This document shows, in pieces, positions 38,209-45,733 of a stretch of 64,000 nt of DNA. The notes under the pieces are model-generated. The model was not told the DNA's origin and did not search any database. It saw only the letters and a program-made list of their open reading frames with translations. The stretch's first letter is position 1. Each line of letters begins with the position of its first letter. The stretch is from Streptomyces ambofaciens ATCC 23877 (GTDB lineage Bacteria > Actinomycetota > Actinomycetes > Streptomycetales > Streptomycetaceae), in contig NZ_CP012382.1 in the NCBI RefSeq assembly GCF_001267885.1, positions 2,095,001-2,159,000 of the forward strand, read 5' to 3'. The translations under genes were made by a program, and so were the position numbers.

Positions 38209-39699
38209 ATGGCCGATCCCAAGGGTTTCATGACCACCCCCCGCGAGGAGTGGCCCCGCAGGCCGGCCGAGGAGCGGGTCCGGGACTGGGACGAGGTGTA
38301 CGTCCCGGGCGCGCTGCTGCCGATCGTCGGCGCGCAGGCCGACCGTTGCATGGACTGCGGCGTTCCGTTCTGCCACGAGGCCTGCCCGCTCGGCAACCTG
38401 ATCCCGGACTGGAACGACCTGGTCGCCCGGTCGGACTGGCGGGCGGCGAGCGAGCGACTGCACGCCACGAACAACTTCCCCGAGTTCACCGGCCGGTTGT
38501 GCCCCGCGCCGTGCGAATCGGGCTGCGCGCTCGCCATCAACCAGCCGGCCGTCACCATCAAGAACGTCGAGTGCGCGATCGCCGACAGGGCCTGGGCGGA
38601 GGGCTTCACGCCGCCGCGGCCACCGGACCGGTTGTCCGGGAGGACGGTGGCGGTGATCGGGTCGGGGCCCACCGGACTCGCGGCGGCGCAGCAACTGACC
38701 CGGGCCGGCCACACCGTCGCCGTCTACGAGCGGGACGACCGGATCGGCGGGCTGCTGCGGTACGGCATCCCCGAGTTCAAGATGGAGAAACGCCATCTGG
38801 AGCGGCGCATCGACCAGATGCGGACCGAGGGCACCAGGTTCCGTACGTCGACGACGGTCGGGCGGGACATGGCCGCCGACGAACTGCGGGCCCGCTACGA
38901 CGCCGTGGTGATCGCCACCGGAGCGACCGCCTGGCGCGAACTGTCCGTGCCCGGCCGGGAGCTGGCCGGGATCCACCAGGCGATGGAGTACCTGCCGCTG
39001 GCCAATCGGGTGTGCGAGGGCGATCTGGAGCGCTCCCCGCTGTCCGCCGCCGGGAGGCACGTCGCCATCGTGGGCGGCGGTGACACGGGCGCGGACTGTC
39101 TGGGTACCGCGGTGCGGGAGGGTGCCGCGTCCGTGACGCAACTCGACATCTACACACGACCGGGTGCGGCGCGGGACGAGGAGGCCGAGCCCTGGCCGAC
39201 GCATCCGAAGCTGTACCGGCTGTCGGCCGCGCACGAGGAGGCGCGTGACCTGCGGTCCGCACCGGCGGCGGACGCGGACGCCAGGCTGTTCGCGGCGTCC
39301 ACCCTCCGCTTCACCGGCGACGCGGAGGGACGTGTGCGCTCGCTGCACCTGGTCGGAGTGGACGCCGGGCGCCGTCCGCTGCCCGGTACCGAGCGATCAC
39401 TCCCCGCCGATCTCGTCCTCCTCGCCCTCGGCTTCTCGGGACCCGGGCGGGAGGACGGACTCGTGGACGGGCTGGGGCTGGCGGTGGAGCCCCGCGGGAC
39501 GATCACCCGGAACCCGGACTTCGCGACGAACGTGCCGGGGGTCTTCGCCGCCGGGGACGCGGCTCGCGGGCAGTCGCTCGTCGTGTGGGCGATCGCGGAG
39601 GGACGGGCGGTGGCGGCGGCCGTCGACCGGCACCTGTCGGGCGGCACTACCCGGCTGCCGTCACCGGTCGGTCCGTACGACCGGCCGATGACGGCCTGA
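38209..39699 (+). CDS. gltD: Glutamate synthase small-subunit paralogue (GltD-like)
   Basis: A 496-aa GltD-family flavoprotein. The N-terminal region has the cysteines for two [4Fe-4S] clusters: CMDCGVPFCHEACPLGN (about 47-63) and CPAPCESGCALAIN (about 98-111). The FAD-binding site is VAVIGSGPTGLAAAQQL (about 147-163), the NADPH-binding site VAIVGGGDTGADCLGTA (about 284-300), and a C-terminal FAD motif VPGVFAAGDAARGQSLVVWAI is present. In glutamate synthase this subunit passes NADPH electrons to GltB; no gltB lies beside it, so it is an orphan paralogue that may serve another partner. The ATG at 38209 follows AAGGA. Length is normal. Confidence 0.93.
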   Translation: MADPKGFMTTPREEWPRRPAEERVRDWDEVYVPGALLPIVGAQADRCMDCGVPFCHEACPLGNLIPDWNDLVARSDWRAASERLHATNNFPEFTGRLCPAPCESGCALAINQPAVTIKNVECAIADRAWAEGFTPPRPPDRLSGRTVAVIGSGPTGLAAAQQLTRAGHTVAVYERDDRIGGLLRYGIPEFKMEKRHLERRIDQMRTEGTRFRTSTTVGRDMAADELRARYDAVVIATGATAWRELSVPGRELAGIHQAMEYLPLANRVCEGDLERSPLSAAGRHVAIVGGGDTGADCLGTAVREGAASVTQLDIYTRPGAARDEEAEPWPTHPKLYRLSAAHEEARDLRSAPAADADARLFAASTLRFTGDAEGRVRSLHLVGVDAGRRPLPGTERSLPADLVLLALGFSGPGREDGLVDGLGLAVEPRGTITRNPDFATNVPGVFAAGDAARGQSLVVWAIAEGRAVAAAVDRHLSGGTTRLPSPVGPYDRPMTA

Positions 39700-39858
39700 G
39701 CACGCCGGGCGGCCGGGTCCGTGGGCGGTTGTCCCTCGTTCCCAGTGGGCCGTTCCTTGTGGGCCGTCTTCCTGGGCCGTTCCTCCTGGGCGTCAGCGTC
39801 GGGTGGGTCGACTCGGTGCCAAGCAGTTTAAAAAACAAACATCAACAGAGTGCGCGTC

Positions 39859-40134
39859 TCAGGACAGCAGGAAGTCCGCCTCCCCCGCCTTCGCACCCTC
39901 GATGAAGGCCGTCATCTCGGCGGACGTGTAGATCAGCGCGGGACCGTCGGGGTCGGTGGACTGCCGGACCGCGACCCGGCCGTCGGCGAGTTTCATCGCT
40001 TCCAGGCAGTTGCCCCCGTTGCCGCCGCTCCAGGGCTTGTGCCAGCCCTCGCTGCCCAGTTCACGGGCGGGCATGCCGTTGTAGATCCGCTCGCCGCGGG
40101 TCCGTGGCGAGCACTGGGGCTCGATGCGCTTCAT
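39859..40134 (-). CDS. DUF397 protein
   Basis: A 91-aa DUF397 protein. The family core is at about 29-88: GWHKPWSGGNGGNCLEAMKLADGRVAVRQSTDPDGPALIYTSAEM, with the conserved GNCLE and RxSxDPxGP pattern, ending FIEGAKAGEADFLL. DUF397 proteins almost always follow an XRE-DUF5753 regulator, as here, and WhiJ-like pairs of this kind influence Streptomyces development. The ATG at 40134 directly abuts the stop of the XRE gene and has AAGGAG 7 nt upstream; the internal ATG at 40074 is an alternative. The small protein is thought to antagonise or modulate its XRE partner. Confidence 0.93.
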   Translation of the reverse strand: MKRIEPQCSPRTRGERIYNGMPARELGSEGWHKPWSGGNGGNCLEAMKLADGRVAVRQSTDPDGPALIYTSAEMTAFIEGAKAGEADFLLS

Positions 40135-40995
40135 TCACAGCTCCTTGCGGAGATCCCGGAGGATCTCCTTCGTGCGATGTGCCGTGGCGGCCTGTGCCGC
40201 CATGCGGTCCATGACCTCGAGGTGGGTCGCCACCTCGGCGCGCGCGTCGAGGTAGACGGCGCCGGTCATGTACTCGCTGTAGACCATGTCCGGCAGCTCC
40301 GGCATGGCGAATCGGAACAGCACGAAGGGCCCGTAGGTGCCGGGGTGCGGCCCGTTGGAGAACGGGGCGACCTGCAGTGTCACGTTGGGCAGCTTCGTGG
40401 CCTCGAGCAGCCTGTCGATCTGGGCACGCATCACCTCCGGGCCGCCCACGGGGCGGCGCAGCGCGGTCTCGTCCATCACGACCCAGAGCCTGGGCGCGTC
40501 GTCGCGGGTGAGCAGTTCCTGGCGTTGCATGCGCAGGTCGACATGGCGCTCGATGTCGTCGGGCCGGGTCTGCCCGATGGCTCCGGAGCGGAGCACTCCG
40601 CGCGCGTAGTCCTCGGTCTGCAGCAGTCCGGGGACGAAGTGGGGCTCGTAGGAGCGGATCAGGGCGGCCGCACCCTCCAGGCTCACGTACATCGAGAACC
40701 AGCCCGGCAGGATGTCGTGGAAGCGCTGCCACCATCCGGGCTTGTTGGCGTCCTCGGCCAGCCGGACGAAGGCGTCGGCCTCCTCGTCGCCGACGCCGTA
40801 GGCCTTCAGCAGGAGCTGGAGGTACGGGATCTTGAGGGCGACCTCGGCCATCTCCATACGGCGGACCGTGGCCGGGGCGACCCGCAGGATGCGGGCGGCT
40901 TCCTCACGCTTGAGACCGGCGCGTTCCCGCAGGTCCAGCAGGCGTCGGCCGAGAACGACCTGGCCGACCGTCGGCGCTGACCGCGGCTCGCTCAC
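40135..40995 (-). CDS. WhiJ-like XRE regulator with DUF5753 domain
   Basis: A 286-aa regulator: XRE HTH at about 10-70 (LGRRLLDLRERAGLKREEAARILRVAPATVRRMEMAE) and a C-terminal DUF5753 domain (about 95-280; YEPHFVPGLLQTEDYARGVL, RMQRQELLTRDDAPRLWVVMDETALRRPVGG, LQVAPFSNGPHPGTYGPFVLFRF). This is the WhiJ/AbaA-type architecture abundant in Streptomyces. The GTG at 40995 is chosen for its strong SD (GGGAGG, 6-nt gap); the ATG at 41028 would add eleven residues. It is co-transcribed with the DUF397 gene and divergent from an HATPase gene across inverted repeats, completing a known developmental-module layout without a BldB-like member. Confidence 0.93.
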   Translation of the reverse strand: MSEPRSAPTVGQVVLGRRLLDLRERAGLKREEAARILRVAPATVRRMEMAEVALKIPYLQLLLKAYGVGDEEADAFVRLAEDANKPGWWQRFHDILPGWFSMYVSLEGAAALIRSYEPHFVPGLLQTEDYARGVLRSGAIGQTRPDDIERHVDLRMQRQELLTRDDAPRLWVVMDETALRRPVGGPEVMRAQIDRLLEATKLPNVTLQVAPFSNGPHPGTYGPFVLFRFAMPELPDMVYSEYMTGAVYLDARAEVATHLEVMDRMAAQAATAHRTKEILRDLRKEL

Positions 40996-41176
40996 CGCCC
41001 ACCTCCCGAAGAGTCCCGAAGCATCCATGTGCGGACAGCCCGGCGGCGCCATTCGAAGACCTTTTCGAAAGTCTGGGCAGACCTTCGGTGATCTGAAGTG
41101 GCGCCGCTCGACGTGCTGTTGCGAGCAGTGTGCCACGGCCGTCCAGACCGTCACACAGCACTCTGCATTTTTCAGA

Positions 41177-41198
41177 GTGACACTTGCCAAGTGTTCAC
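41177..41198. promoter_or_regulatory. Inverted repeat in the WhiJ-like/HATPase divergent promoter
   Basis: CACTT (41181-41185) and AAGTG (41189-41193) flank GCC; GTGA and TCAC extend the arms outward (41177-41180, 41195-41198) with one extra base. A second small inverted repeat, CTCTG...CAGAG, lies at 41161-41177. Either could be the operator of the divergent XRE regulator. Confidence 0.45.
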
Positions 41199-41210
41199 GG
41201 CGGGGCGATA

Positions 41211-41843
41211 GTGGCAAGCGTGATTCCGTCCGCGCCCTTAGGAACAGACGCCACCGCGGGCTCCCTGGGCCTCGGTGCCGCCGTGGGAGCCGGCCCCTCG
41301 GGAGCCGCCGCCCCGCGCCGGTTCCGCTTCGAGCTGGCCGCACATCCGGGCTCCCCCGCGCAGGCCAGACGCCTGACGCGCGCTCGGCTGAACGGCTGGT
41401 CGGTGTGCGAGGACACCTGCGACACCGCGGCCCTGGTGGTCTCCGAGCTGGTGACCAACGCGATCGTCCACACCGCGAGCAGACACATAGTGTGCGAGCT
41501 GCACGACGGCGCCGACCTGGTCCGCATAGCCGTGCGCGACGAAGGCTGCGCCCCTGGCCGGCCCCGCCCCTCGGCCGATCAGCAGCCGGAGGACGAGCAC
41601 GGCAGGGGACTGCTCCTCGTCGACGCCCTGTGCGACGCCTGGGGCGCCCACGAGCACGGCCCCGGACTACTGGTCTGGGCCGAGCTGCCGCGGAAGGCCG
41701 ACGGGCCGCGCGATCCGTCGGAGCCCCACAACGACCTGGGCTGGGGCGCCCGCCCGAAGCCCGGCCCCGCCGACGGCACGGGCGACGACGGCGAGGCGGA
41801 GGGACGCCGGCAAGAGGCGCGCCGCGGAACGGGGACCGCATGA
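41211..41843 (+). CDS. ATP-binding protein of the RsbW/anti-sigma HATPase type
   Basis: A 210-aa protein with a GHKL ATPase domain at about 35-160: RFELAAHPGSPAQARRLTRARLNGW, the N-box DTAALVVSELVTNAIVHTAS, VRIAVRDEGCAPGRP (G1) and DEHGRGLLLVDALCDAWGAHEHGPGLLVWAEL (G2). These single-domain HATPases act as anti-sigma or regulatory kinases in actinobacteria and often accompany WhiJ/DUF397 pairs. The C-terminal 45 residues are disordered and charged. Start codon choice is uncertain: GTG 41211 or GTG 41220. The stop overlaps the next ATG (ATGA), so it is co-translated with the hypothetical gene downstream. Confidence 0.88.
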   Translation: MASVIPSAPLGTDATAGSLGLGAAVGAGPSGAAAPRRFRFELAAHPGSPAQARRLTRARLNGWSVCEDTCDTAALVVSELVTNAIVHTASRHIVCELHDGADLVRIAVRDEGCAPGRPRPSADQQPEDEHGRGLLLVDALCDAWGAHEHGPGLLVWAELPRKADGPRDPSEPHNDLGWGARPKPGPADGTGDDGEAEGRRQEARRGTGTA

Positions 41844-42280
41844 CCATGAGGGCTGCGTCCGGCATCCGACCCCTCGGTCTGGACACACTGGTCCGCCTCC
41901 AGCGCGGACTGCACGCCCCCGGGACACCCCGGCGGCTGCCCGTACCGGACGGCATGACGGCCCCGCTGGGCTGCGACGCGGTGGCGGTGCCCGCCCGCCT
42001 CGGCCCCCTGGTGCTCCCCCGGCTGCCACGCGTGGGCTGCGTCTACGCCGACGACGCGCACTGGTGGTGGATCGTCCCGTCCGACTCCGACTACGCCCTG
42101 GAATGGCCCGCGCCCGCCCGGTACGCCACCGGAGCGGTCGTCCCCGACGTCCCGAGCGTCCCCGGCCTCATCCACCGCGGGGACGGTACCGTCCCCTACA
42201 CCCCGCCCATCCCGCTCTACCTCGCACTGTGCCGGCTGACGAACACGACGCCGACGTGGTCGCGCCCGGTGAGCGCGTAG
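41840..42280 (+). CDS. Conserved hypothetical protein coupled to the HATPase gene
   Basis: A 146-aa protein with no domain I can name. Visible features: a basic N-terminus (IRPLGLDTLVRLQRGLHAP), a central segment LPRLPRVGCVYADDAHWWWIVPSDSDYALEWPAPARY with an unusual run of aromatic residues, and a Pro-rich end (IHRGDGTVPYTPPIPLYLALCRLTNTTP). There is no signal or membrane segment. The ATG at 41840 overlaps the HATPase stop as ATGA, so the two are translated together, and the protein may be the target or partner of that ATPase. Related proteins next to HATPases in other Streptomyces are likely; I recall this layout only loosely. Confidence 0.8.
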   Translation: MTMRAASGIRPLGLDTLVRLQRGLHAPGTPRRLPVPDGMTAPLGCDAVAVPARLGPLVLPRLPRVGCVYADDAHWWWIVPSDSDYALEWPAPARYATGAVVPDVPSVPGLIHRGDGTVPYTPPIPLYLALCRLTNTTPTWSRPVSA

Positions 42281-42582
42281 GGAGCCGCGGCGCCCTCCCG
42301 CACCAGGCCATCCGCCCCGGCGCCACCGCGCCCTCCCTCGCCGCCCCTCATTCCCGCCCCACCGCGCCCACCCGCACCACCGCACCTCACCGGGCGGCGC
42401 CCCTCCCGCGCCACCGCGCCGCACCCCACCTCCGCGCCTCCCGGCTTCATCCCGCGCGCCCCTTTCCGGCGTCCTCCGGCCGCGCGTGCGCCCGCGCGCC
42501 CCGGCCTGCCCGGCTCGCGCCCTGCCCGTAGGCATCCCGCCCGGCGATAGTGGCCGTCCGTCCACAATCGGGGGAGGCCGAC
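42281..42582. other. C-rich spacer before the ABC transporter
   Basis: About 300 bp of strongly C-rich sequence on the plus strand with repeated CCACCGCGCC-like words. No gene, clear promoter or hairpin is recognised. The ABC transporter SD (GGGGAGG, about 42570-42576) lies at its end. Confidence 0.5.
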
Positions 42583-44529
42583 GTGCGCAGGAAGGGCGGC
42601 ACGGAACCAGCCGGGGTGTCGGATTCGGAGCGGCTGCTCTTCGGCGGTCCGCTGCGCTACGACATGGGCTGGAGCCAGCACGCCGACGCCTTCCTGGAGC
42701 TGGGCTTCCGGGCGATGCTGACCCGGCTGCCGTCCCTGCTGGCGTCCAGTCTCAGGCTCGCCCGGCAGGCCGACCCGCGGGCGGCGCGGGCGGTGCTGTC
42801 GGCCGAGGTGGGCCGGGGGCTGGCGCAGGCGGTCAGTCTGCTCGCCGTCAACAGTGTGCTGGCCGGTCTGATGACCGCCGGGCCGATCGAGGAACGGCTG
42901 CGCCAGGCCGTTCCGGCACTGATCACCGTGGCCGCGGCGATGGTCGTCGCGGCGCTGCTGAGGGCGGCCTCGACGTACGCGACGGGGCGGCTGGAGCCCA
43001 AGGTGGAGCGGGTGGCCACCGAGCGTTACCTGGAGCGGGCGGCGGCCGTGGAGCTGTCCGCCATCGAGGATCACGCCTTCCACAAGCTCCTGGACACCGC
43101 CCAGTACGGCGCCGCCTCCGCGCGGCGCATGATCCCGTTGGGCACCCGCGTGGTGAACGCGATGATCTCGCTCATCGCGGCGGCCGGCGTACTGACCGTG
43201 CTGCACCCGGCGCTGCTGCCGCTCCTGGTGACGATGACCCTGCCGAGCGCCTGGAGCGCGCTGACCCTCGCCCGCCGCTGGTACGAGTCCTTCCACGCCT
43301 GGGTCCAGCACGAACGGGCGGGACGGCTCCTGGGCAGGCTGCTGATCGAACCCGCCGCGGCCCCCGAGATAAGGGTGCACGGAGTGGGTCCCTTCCTGCT
43401 GCGCCACTTCCGCGCGATGGCGGAGACCGCCGAGGCGGAGCAGGCCCGGCTGGCCCGGCTGGCGGCCCGTACGGGACTGATCGCGGCGGCGTGGACGGGA
43501 CTGGCGACGGCCGCGACCTACGCGACGCTCGGTGGGCTGCTGCTGGGCGGTGCGATGGCCCTGTCGGTGGCGGGTACGGCCGTGATCGCCATCCGCACCG
43601 GCTCGCAGAGCCTCGGCACCCTGGTCGTGGAGGTCAACGCGCTCCACGAGGAGGCCCTGTTCGTCGGTGACCTGGAACGGCTGCACAGGGAGGCCGCCGC
43701 CCGGGCCATCCCGGCGGGCGGCGCCTCGCTGCCCGAGGACCCCAAGGAGATCCGCTTCGAGAACGTCACGTTCCGCTACCCGGGCGACGCGACCCGCCCG
43801 GCGCTCGACGACGTGACGCTGTCGCTGCCGCTGGGCCGGATCGTGGCCCTGGTCGGCGAGAACGGCTCGGGCAAGACGACGCTGGTCAAGCTGCTCGCCG
43901 GGCTGTACACGCCGGACCGGGGCAGGATCACCTGGGACGGCGTCGACGCGGCGACGGCCGACCGGCGCTCTCTCGCCGAGCGCATCGCCATGGTGGCGCA
44001 GGACTTCAAACGCTGGCCGTTCACCGCGCGGGTGAACGTCGCGGTGGGTCGTTCCTCGGTGCCGCTCGGTGAGGAACGCCTGACCGAGGCGATCACCGAG
44101 GCCGGGGCCCAGGAGGTGGTCGCGGACCTGCCACGCGGCCTGGACACCCTGCTGGCCCGGGACTTCAGCGGCGGACACGAGCTGTCCGGCGGCCAGTGGC
44201 AGCGCGTCGGGATCGCGCGCGCCGCGTACCGGCGGGGTCACATCCTCATCGTGGACGAACCGACGGCGGCCCTGGACGCCCGGGCGGAGCTGGAGGTGTT
44301 CGAGAAGATCCGCGCCCTGGCCGGCCGCGGACAGACGGTCGTCCTGATCACCCACCGCCTGGCGTCCGTGCGCCACGCGGACCTGGTGCACGTCCTCGAC
44401 CAGGGGCGGCTCGTGGAGTCCGGGACACCGGACGAGCTGCTGGCCACCGGCGGGGTCTACGCGGAGTTGTACTCGCTGCAGGCCGAGCAGTTCACCAAGG
44501 CGCCGGTGCACGCCCCGGAGGCGAGCTGA
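42583..44529 (+). CDS. ABC transporter, fused membrane and ATP-binding domains
   Basis: A 648-aa half-transporter of the exporter (type IV/B) family. Residues about 60-350 hold the six-helix membrane domain; residues about 385-630 hold the ATPase: Walker A LVGENGSGKTTLVKLLAG, Q-loop MVAQDFKRWPFT, signature HELSGGQWQRVGIARA, Walker B ILIVDEPTAALD and the H-loop VLITHRL. It would work as a homodimer. The substrate is unknown; the family includes lipid, peptide and drug exporters. The GTG at 42583 is chosen because GGGGAGG lies 6 nt upstream. It has no transporter partner nearby and is separated from the WhiJ-like module by 300 bp. Confidence 0.94.
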   Translation: MRRKGGTEPAGVSDSERLLFGGPLRYDMGWSQHADAFLELGFRAMLTRLPSLLASSLRLARQADPRAARAVLSAEVGRGLAQAVSLLAVNSVLAGLMTAGPIEERLRQAVPALITVAAAMVVAALLRAASTYATGRLEPKVERVATERYLERAAAVELSAIEDHAFHKLLDTAQYGAASARRMIPLGTRVVNAMISLIAAAGVLTVLHPALLPLLVTMTLPSAWSALTLARRWYESFHAWVQHERAGRLLGRLLIEPAAAPEIRVHGVGPFLLRHFRAMAETAEAEQARLARLAARTGLIAAAWTGLATAATYATLGGLLLGGAMALSVAGTAVIAIRTGSQSLGTLVVEVNALHEEALFVGDLERLHREAAARAIPAGGASLPEDPKEIRFENVTFRYPGDATRPALDDVTLSLPLGRIVALVGENGSGKTTLVKLLAGLYTPDRGRITWDGVDAATADRRSLAERIAMVAQDFKRWPFTARVNVAVGRSSVPLGEERLTEAITEAGAQEVVADLPRGLDTLLARDFSGGHELSGGQWQRVGIARAAYRRGHILIVDEPTAALDARAELEVFEKIRALAGRGQTVVLITHRLASVRHADLVHVLDQGRLVESGTPDELLATGGVYAELYSLQAEQFTKAPVHAPEAS

Positions 44530-44576
44530 CGGGCACGGACACGTTGCGCCGGGCCGGGCGCCGTCACCGCCGCACC

Positions 44577-44762
44577 TCAGGCGGCCGCGTCACCGGCGGC
44601 GTGTCCGCCGCGGACGATGACCAGGAACATGTCCGTGGCGAGATCCATGACGACCTCGGCGGGCAGGCCCTCCAGACGTCGCGCGTTCGCGAACTCCTCA
44701 GCCGGCCAGGATCCACGCGGTCCGCCGGCGGGAAAGCGTTCGAGCACCGTTCGCCCGTTCAC
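44577..44762 (-). CDS. Small conserved hypothetical protein
   Basis: A 61-aa protein (MNGRTVLERFPAGGPRGSWP...FANARRLEGLPAEVVMDLATDMFLVIV) starting at a GTG at 44762 with a strong SD (GGAGG, 6 nt gap). The mixed helix-strand pattern and the SD argue for a real gene, and I recall near-identical small proteins in other Streptomyces, though not a named family. It lies downstream of the DUF899 gene on the same strand after about 155 bp. It has no Cys and no membrane segment. Confidence 0.65.
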   Translation of the reverse strand: MNGRTVLERFPAGGPRGSWPAEEFANARRLEGLPAEVVMDLATDMFLVIVRGGHAAGDAAA

Positions 44763-44917
44763 CCCGCACCTCCATGTAGCGCTGTACTCGTAGAGTTAAA
44801 CGCCAACCATGGAGCCAAAGGCTCGTGCGGTGATGGTACTGAGACATAGTTGACACTCGTTCACCGCAAAGTGTGAGCGGCGCCTCAGCCGTTCGGCCGT
44901 TTTCGCCACTCTGTGTG

Positions 44918-45607
44918 TCATCCCTCGTACTCGTCGTGGTAGCGGACTGCCTCGCTTCCCACAGGGGCACCGAAGGCCGACGCGCGTCCCTCGGGTTTCT
45001 CCCAGTGCTCCCGCCGGCCGAGCGCGGTCAGGTCGAGGAGGCTGGTGGTCGAGCCGAGTCCGTCGAGGCCTCGCTCGTAGGTCGAGTAGGTGTGGAAGAC
45101 CCGGTCGCGGTCCCGCAGGAAGCAGCTGAGTCCGGGTCGCTCGACGAGTTCACCCTCGTGTTCCCGGGTCACCTCGAAGTCGGTGTTGAAGTCGCTGACG
45201 TACGACGAGTACCAGGGCAGGGTCCAGCCCATCCGCGCCTTGAAGGGCAGGATCCTCGGGTACGGCGCCCGGGAGACGGCCGCGAACGACGTACCGCGGG
45301 CCCTCAGGTGCGCGAGGTGCCCTACCTGGTCCAGGAACGCCGAGCACCCGCGGCAGCCGGCGTCCCACTCCGGAGCGAACATGAAGTGGTGGACGACGAG
45401 CTGGTCGCGTCCCTCGAAGAGGTCGAGCAGCGTGGCCTTGCCGTCGCCGCCCTCGAACACGTACTCCTTGTCGACCTCCACCATCGGCAGTCCGCGCCGC
45501 TCGGCGTTGAGCGTGTCTCGCGCGCGCGTGGCCGCCTTCTCCTTGGCCAGTAAGGCCTCGCGCGCCGCGCGCCAGTCCGCGCGGGTGACGATCTCGGGCA
45601 GCGACAT
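44918..45607 (-). CDS. DUF899 thioredoxin-like protein
   Basis: A 229-aa DUF899 protein with a thioredoxin-like fold. The family core is visible: ARDTLNAERRGLPMVEVDKEYVFEGGDGKATLLDLFEGRDQLVVHHFMFAPEWDAGCRGCSAFLDQVGHL-type, with the CxxC-like pair CRGC near 106-109, then SRAPYPRILPFKARMGWTLPWYSSYVSDFNTDF, and GLSCFLRDRDRVFHTYSTYERGLD. Members are predicted redox or dehalogenase-like proteins; function is unproven. The ATG at 45607 follows GGAGGAG. Confidence 0.92.
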   Translation of the reverse strand: MSLPEIVTRADWRAAREALLAKEKAATRARDTLNAERRGLPMVEVDKEYVFEGGDGKATLLDLFEGRDQLVVHHFMFAPEWDAGCRGCSAFLDQVGHLAHLRARGTSFAAVSRAPYPRILPFKARMGWTLPWYSSYVSDFNTDFEVTREHEGELVERPGLSCFLRDRDRVFHTYSTYERGLDGLGSTTSLLDLTALGRREHWEKPEGRASAFGAPVGSEAVRYHDEYEG

Positions 45608-45674
45608 GGCTCCAGCTCCTCCAGTGCGACGGTCCGTCGAGGGGTGGTGACCGCCGGGACGAGCGGAACTCATC

Positions 45675-45704
45675 GCGGCTCGGTGGATTTCTTTTCCGAG
45701 CCGC
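45675..45704 (-). terminator. Hairpin between the amidohydrolase and DUF899 genes
   Basis: 9-bp arms GCGGCTCGG (45675-45683) and CCGAGCCGC (45696-45704) with a 12-nt A/T-rich loop. On the minus strand it follows the amidohydrolase stop (45734) and precedes DUF899. Confidence 0.65.
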
Positions 45705-45733
45705 CCCGCGGATGCGCGTCCAGGTGACGCGGA

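Noticed and set aside
44698..44970. 90-codon minus-strand frame overlapping the small protein gene
   Set aside because: It lacks a credible SD and overlaps the better-supported 44577-44762 gene in another frame.
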